This document shows positions 59,571 to 64,000 of a DNA stretch of 64,000 nt, piece after piece (the first letter of the stretch is position 1; each line of letters starts with the position of its first letter). The notes below the pieces were generated by a model. It saw only the letters and a program-made list of their open reading frames with translations. It was not told where the DNA came from and searched no databases. A program made the position numbers and the translations under genes. Source of the stretch: Iris pallida (Eukaryota; Streptophyta; Magnoliopsida; Asparagales; Iridaceae); assembly GCA_029216955.1 (NCBI GenBank), contig JANAVB010003999.1, positions 2,594,163-2,658,162 on the forward strand, in the 5' to 3' direction.

Positions 59571-62294
59571 TGTCACTCCCCGTTCCCAGAATAAGTACTT
59601 TATACGTGTACTTCTTGAATGTATTTATTCAATATTTATCATGCATTTATTCTGTATTTAAATTCTTCAAATTCGTGCTTATTAATTTTTCTGTATTTTA
59701 TTTTCTGCTTTTTCTTGGCTCTTGGTTCATTTCGGTTCATGGGAAACCAACTTGGTTCGGTTTGGTTCAACATGGAAAGGAATGGATGGCTTGGATTTGG
59801 TAGAGAGAATGAATGGTGGAGATCCACTTGACCTTGATATAAAAGTTCTTCTCTCATTCTCTCTCTTCATTCATTCACATTTACTCCTCCACCAAAACTC
59901 TAACCCACTTGTGAGAGGCAAGTACATCTTGCACACCATGAGGGATTTCATGCATCCCCATTTATTTTTAGCCTATGTTGTTCATCTTCTCTTCCTCTAC
60001 AAGTTTAGGTCTTGAAGTTCTTGATTTCCATGGATGGTTGGGTGTAGATCTAAGTTTTAAGTTTTAGTTTTCGTATGGATTTTATAGTTTTTGATCTATC
60101 AAACTCTGTTGTTTTCAAAAATAAGTGGTTCCATGTTGTAGAGAATTTAATTCTACTGAAGTTTGGCTTTTGAAAAGTTAGATTCCGATTTATTTTGAGA
60201 AAGTTATGGCCAAAACATTTTGGTCAAACTTCTATATTCATCTGCAGCATGAACCGCATGTCGCAGTAGAGCCGCATAGATGTCGCGGTTGGGCCGTATG
60301 AGGCACATGTCGCAGTTGAACCGCATAGATGTCGCAGTAGAGCCGCATAGATGTCGCGGTTGGGCCGCATGAGCCGCATGTCGCAGTAGAGCCGCATAGA
60401 TGTCGCGATTGGGCCGCATAGGCCGTATGTCGCAGTAGAGCCGCATAGATGTCACGGTTGGGCCGCATACGCCGCATGTCGCAGTAGAGCCGCATAGATG
60501 TCGCGGTTGGGCCGCATAGGCCGCATGTCGCAGTAGAGCCGCATAGATGTCGCGGTTGGGCCGCATGAGCCGCATATGCAGTAGAGCCGCATGATGTCGC
60601 AGTTGGGCCGCATGAGCTGTATGTCGCAGTTGAGCCGCATATGGTGTCGCGGTTGGGCCTCATAGGCTGCATGTCGCAGTAGCCGCATATGGTGTCGCGG
60701 TTGGGCCGCATAGGTCGTATGTCGCAGTTGAGCCGCATATGGTGTCGCAGTAGGGCCGTGTGAGCCGCATGTCATAGTAGGTCCGCATGCATGTCGCAGA
60801 ATAGGCCACATATGCCTATTTTGGTTGTTTCTGACTATCATATTTTCTATTTTGACTGAATTGTGGCTAGAATTTCTTCCAACTTCCAACATGAAATTTG
60901 TAGATCTTTTCTTTGGCTTCAAGAATATGTTACCAACTATTTAATACTAGTTATGGACTCGATCATGCTTGATACTAATTTGACCTTTATGCCTTGTCAT
61001 GAATTGACCCCGACTGTTACTTGACTAATAATTGATCATGCGTTCCTAGTTGGAACTAAGAGACTGGCTAGTCGTCTTATTGAATTGAATGAATGAGACA
61101 CGTTCATATTAACTATAAACTATTATAATCGATTGGCCGATCCCGGATATTGACATACAGGCACACATGCAGGCTTCAATTTATTTATTTATTTTTCTAC
61201 AAAAGCAGCATGTGTACTTGATGGTCAAGGCATGATTATTCCGTGGTTAGTTTTGATTGTTGCATTACGCTATGTAAAACCTACAACCTAACCGCACGGG
61301 TATCGTTGTAGAGTTGGGCATATCGTACTTGTACGGAAGTACTTATTCTGAATGACCATGATCCACGGCATGGGATTTCACTCAACGTAGAGACTATTAA
61401 GTTAAATAAAATAATGATTGCATGGAGAGAATAGATTTCCGAGTTCTTACATGGCAGCCCTCTTGGGACTAGTAGTGCCCGACAGGCCGGTTGGTCCCCA
61501 CAGATACTGTAAATCTGCCACACGAGAAGGGAGCGGTATCTGGTTATATTATCTATTATATATTGTATATTGATGACGGGCGTCCCGCTGGGACTCGTCT
61601 AATTCATGATTGGCGCAATTGATTGACTGGGTAAACTAGCCTTGCTTGCACATAGTAAGAACTGAGGAATCCTTTATTTCATAATTTCAGGATAACTTGG
61701 AACTCACAGTAGCAAGCCGTAGTAGTTGCATGGTCGTTTAAATTGATTTATTTGTGTACTGTACCTACTCTGTTACCTAACTGAGATGATCAGAATGTCA
61801 GGACATGACGGGCCAACTTCTGTCCTTGTTTGGTTGGGAGGTTGGTTCGAAGTGTCGTGATGTTATGTGAATCCTAGTTGCAAGCAGAGACCTACTTATC
61901 ATATTCTCTTATTACTGGTTTTAATTCCTCATATCGTGCTTCCTTGTGGTACTTGCTATTAGAGGTCTAACCTCTCTGGTTTTGTATGGCCAGATTTAGA
62001 GCCGGTTCCCGAGGACTCCGCTTACTTCCACCTCCAAGATGGTCAATACTAGAGGAATGATCGCAGGAGGACTCGAGTGGGTTTCTTACTTCCCCACTCG
62101 TTTTGTTATTTACTTAATACCTTGCCGTTTGGCACCGACATGTTAGTCGGATTGTCTTGTACTTACTTTTACATAATTGTAATTAAGTCAGAATGCAGCT
62201 GATAACAATTGTGTACACTTTGCTACATTATCTGGCTATGTTTTGTAAAGCCAGATATCAAGAACATTTTGACTGAGCGTTTGGGACGCCTTAC
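59571..62294 (+). mobile_element. LTR of a further gypsy-type element ('B'), truncated by insertion
   Basis: It begins TGTCACTCCCCGTTCCC after GAAGA, the presumed TSD. A TATA-like GATATAAAAG (59836) precedes a CT-rich leader. The downstream part GATCATGCGTTCCTAGTTGG (61032) is shared with element 'C'. Its end is not seen because 'C' starts at 62295. Confidence 0.78.
60236..60800 (+). repeat. GCCGCAT...GTCGCGGTTGG minisatellite in LTR 'B'
   Basis: A unit of about 55-60 bp, with GCCGCATGTCGCAGTAGA and GATGTCGCGGTTGGGCCGCA as halves, repeats roughly ten times. Minus-strand ORFs up to 166 codons are artefacts of the repeat. Confidence 0.9.
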
Positions 62295-64000
62295 TGTCAC
62301 TCCCCGTTCCCGAAATGCGTATTTTTATATATGAAAAACTCATGTGTATTTATTTAGTATTTATCACGTATTATTCTGTATTTAAATTCCTTTAGTCTCA
62401 TGTTAAATTAATTATCTACTCTTTAAAATTTTCATGTTAATTAATTTCCTGCAATTTTATTTCTGTAATTATATTTCTGCAATTTTATTTCCTGTATTTT
62501 ATTTGCTGCTTTAGTCTTATTGGGTTTCGGTTTGCTGAATCCCCTTAAACCCGGCCCAACACCCCACCTACCACCATCTTCCTATTTAAAGCTTCCATCT
62601 CTTTCTCTCTCCTCATTACTTCATTCTCACCATTACTTCTTCTTCTTCCTCTCATTACTCCCCACCACCTACCAGCAGCAGGAGAAGGCAAGTGCAAACT
62701 TGCTTCTCAATCACCCATTTTTATGGTTCATTTGCCTTCTTCTCGTGATTCCAAGAGAGATTAGTTCTTAGCATTTTTGATTTCTACAGCTGGTTTTCTC
62801 TAGATCTAAGTTGTAGTATTTCGGCTGTTCATGGGTTCTTAGTCCATCAACTTTGTGTGTATTTCTCTGGCACTGGAGCGAAGGCTCCATAGTACTTGGA
62901 GTTCGGGAAATGTTGTACGCACACGTTCTTACGTGCTCGCGTAAAACATCAGCCCAGTCACGCACGCGTCTTTACGTGTTTGCGTGTATTTTCAGTCACG
63001 CACGCGTCTCTACGTGTTTGCGTGTATTTTCAGTCACGCACACGTCTGTACGTGTCTGCGTGTATTTTTAGTCACGCTCACGTTCTCATGAGCGTGCGTG
63101 TATTTTTAGTCATGCTAACGTTCTCATGAGCGTGCGTGTATTTTCAGTCACGCACACATCCATGAGCGTGCGTGTATTTTAGTCACGCACATCCTTGCGT
63201 GCGTAGATTCCTTGTCACCGTTTCACGCTCACTAGAGTCTGCGTGAATTTCCCTTCACGCTCACGCTGTGCTTGCTTGCGTGACTTTTCACGCTCACGCT
63301 TGCCAGCGTGTATCACTTTTCACGCTCACTATTCACGTCCATTTTCCACGCTCACCCCAGCTAGACTTAGCGTGACTTGTTGGTCTTAAGCACAGACTTC
63401 TTGCGTGACTTTTGGCCTTAGCTTAGACTTGTCAGCGTGACTTTCTTGACCTGGGTGTTTTAATTGTCCTATAACTTATTCATTTTATGGTGGCATGATA
63501 ATTCTTCTATTATATTCTTACGCCTTTTTGCATGAACTTGATAAATCATGACATGTTAATATTGTAAATATGGATTGTTGTGTAGAATGTGTCATGTGTC
63601 TTGATTAATCCATGGATACCCAGTATGAGTAGAACTTAATTCTGAGGAGTTATAGGCTCGACCCCATGTAATACTAATTGACTTTCATGCCTTGTCACCA
63701 TTGATAATGATTGTGACATTGACTAATAATTGATCATGCGTTCCTAGTTGGAACTAAGAGACTGGCTAGTCGTCTTATTGAAATGAATGAATGAGACACG
63801 TTCATGTAATGAACTATTATACTCGATTAGCCGATCCCGAATATTGGCATACAGGCACATGCAGGCTTCAAAGTAATTATTTATTATTTAATTTTTTCTA
63901 TTTATCTTACAAAGACAGCATGTGTACTTTATGGTCAAGGCATGATTATTCCGTGGTTAAATTGATTGTTGCATCACGCTATGTAAAACCTACAACCTAG
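62295..64000 (+). mobile_element. LTR of element 'C', same family as 'B', runs off the window
   Basis: It starts TGTCACTCCCCGTTCCCG after CTTAC. TATA-like CTATTTAAAG (62582) and a CT-rich leader follow. 63670-64000 aligns with 60970-61290 of 'B' at high similarity. No coding sequence is present before the window ends. Confidence 0.78.
62915..63460 (+). repeat. CACGCACGCGTCT...GCGTGTATTTTCAGT minisatellite in LTR 'C'
   Basis: A unit of about 38-43 bp repeats about seven times to 63200, then decays into scattered CACGCTCAC/GCGTGA words. It is unrelated in sequence to the minisatellite of 'B', although the LTRs are related. Confidence 0.85.

Noticed and set aside
60204..60922. Minus-strand repetitive ORFs (RPNRDIYAALLRHAA repeats)
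   Set aside because: They translate a minisatellite within an LTR; the repeat period keeps the frame open.

Overview
The window looks like intergenic DNA of a flowering plant, dominated by transposable elements. Two host genes can be supported. One is a five-exon J-domain (DnaJ/HSP40) gene at 27972-29322. The other is a single-exon gene for a small, basic, plant-type protein of unknown function at 19021-19470 on the minus strand. The J-domain gene has a very GC-rich first exon and AT-richer last exons. Such a 5'-to-3' GC gradient is typical of grass-like monocots, so a monocot is favoured, but this is inference. Nothing bacterial, viral-genomic or organellar is apparent.

Layout. 1-556 is the 3' end of a Ty1/copia element with its LTR. 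2194-9858 is a nest: a Tourist-like MITE holds an element with 30-bp terminal inverted repeats (TIRs), which holds a 5.2-kb solo LTR. Each level is closed by its own target-site duplication (TSD). 9870-16757 is a run of DNA transposons. Among them are a Mutator-like element with a palindromic minisatellite (10319-12800), a TIR element filled with a T-poor CAAAAACGA-type array (13925-16048), and several small hAT and fold-back MITEs. 16758-33946 holds the two genes, two tRNA-derived SINE copies, a Helitron-like end, a copia solo LTR nested in a hAT MITE, and several MITEs. 33952-42431 is one complete but broken Ty1/copia element (TSD AATAT) whose 3' LTR contains a 2.1-kb Ty3/gypsy-type solo LTR. 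43286-64000 is a nest of very long Ty3/gypsy-type LTRs. A minus-strand gag-only element (TR-GAG type) lies inside the end of a small CACTA element. Its left LTR holds a 5.2-kb solo LTR, which in turn holds a 3.7-kb solo LTR. Its right LTR is cut by one further LTR, which is cut by another that runs off the window.

No operon-like cooperation exists here; the relations are those of nested insertion, so order of arrival can be read from the TSDs. The most unusual signals are: tandem arrays carried inside otherwise ordinary non-autonomous DNA transposons; dense TTGAC[C/T] (W-box-like) clusters at the same relative place in three related long LTRs; and family-specific minisatellites in the predicted transcribed leader of each long LTR. 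No clearly new enzymatic system was found.
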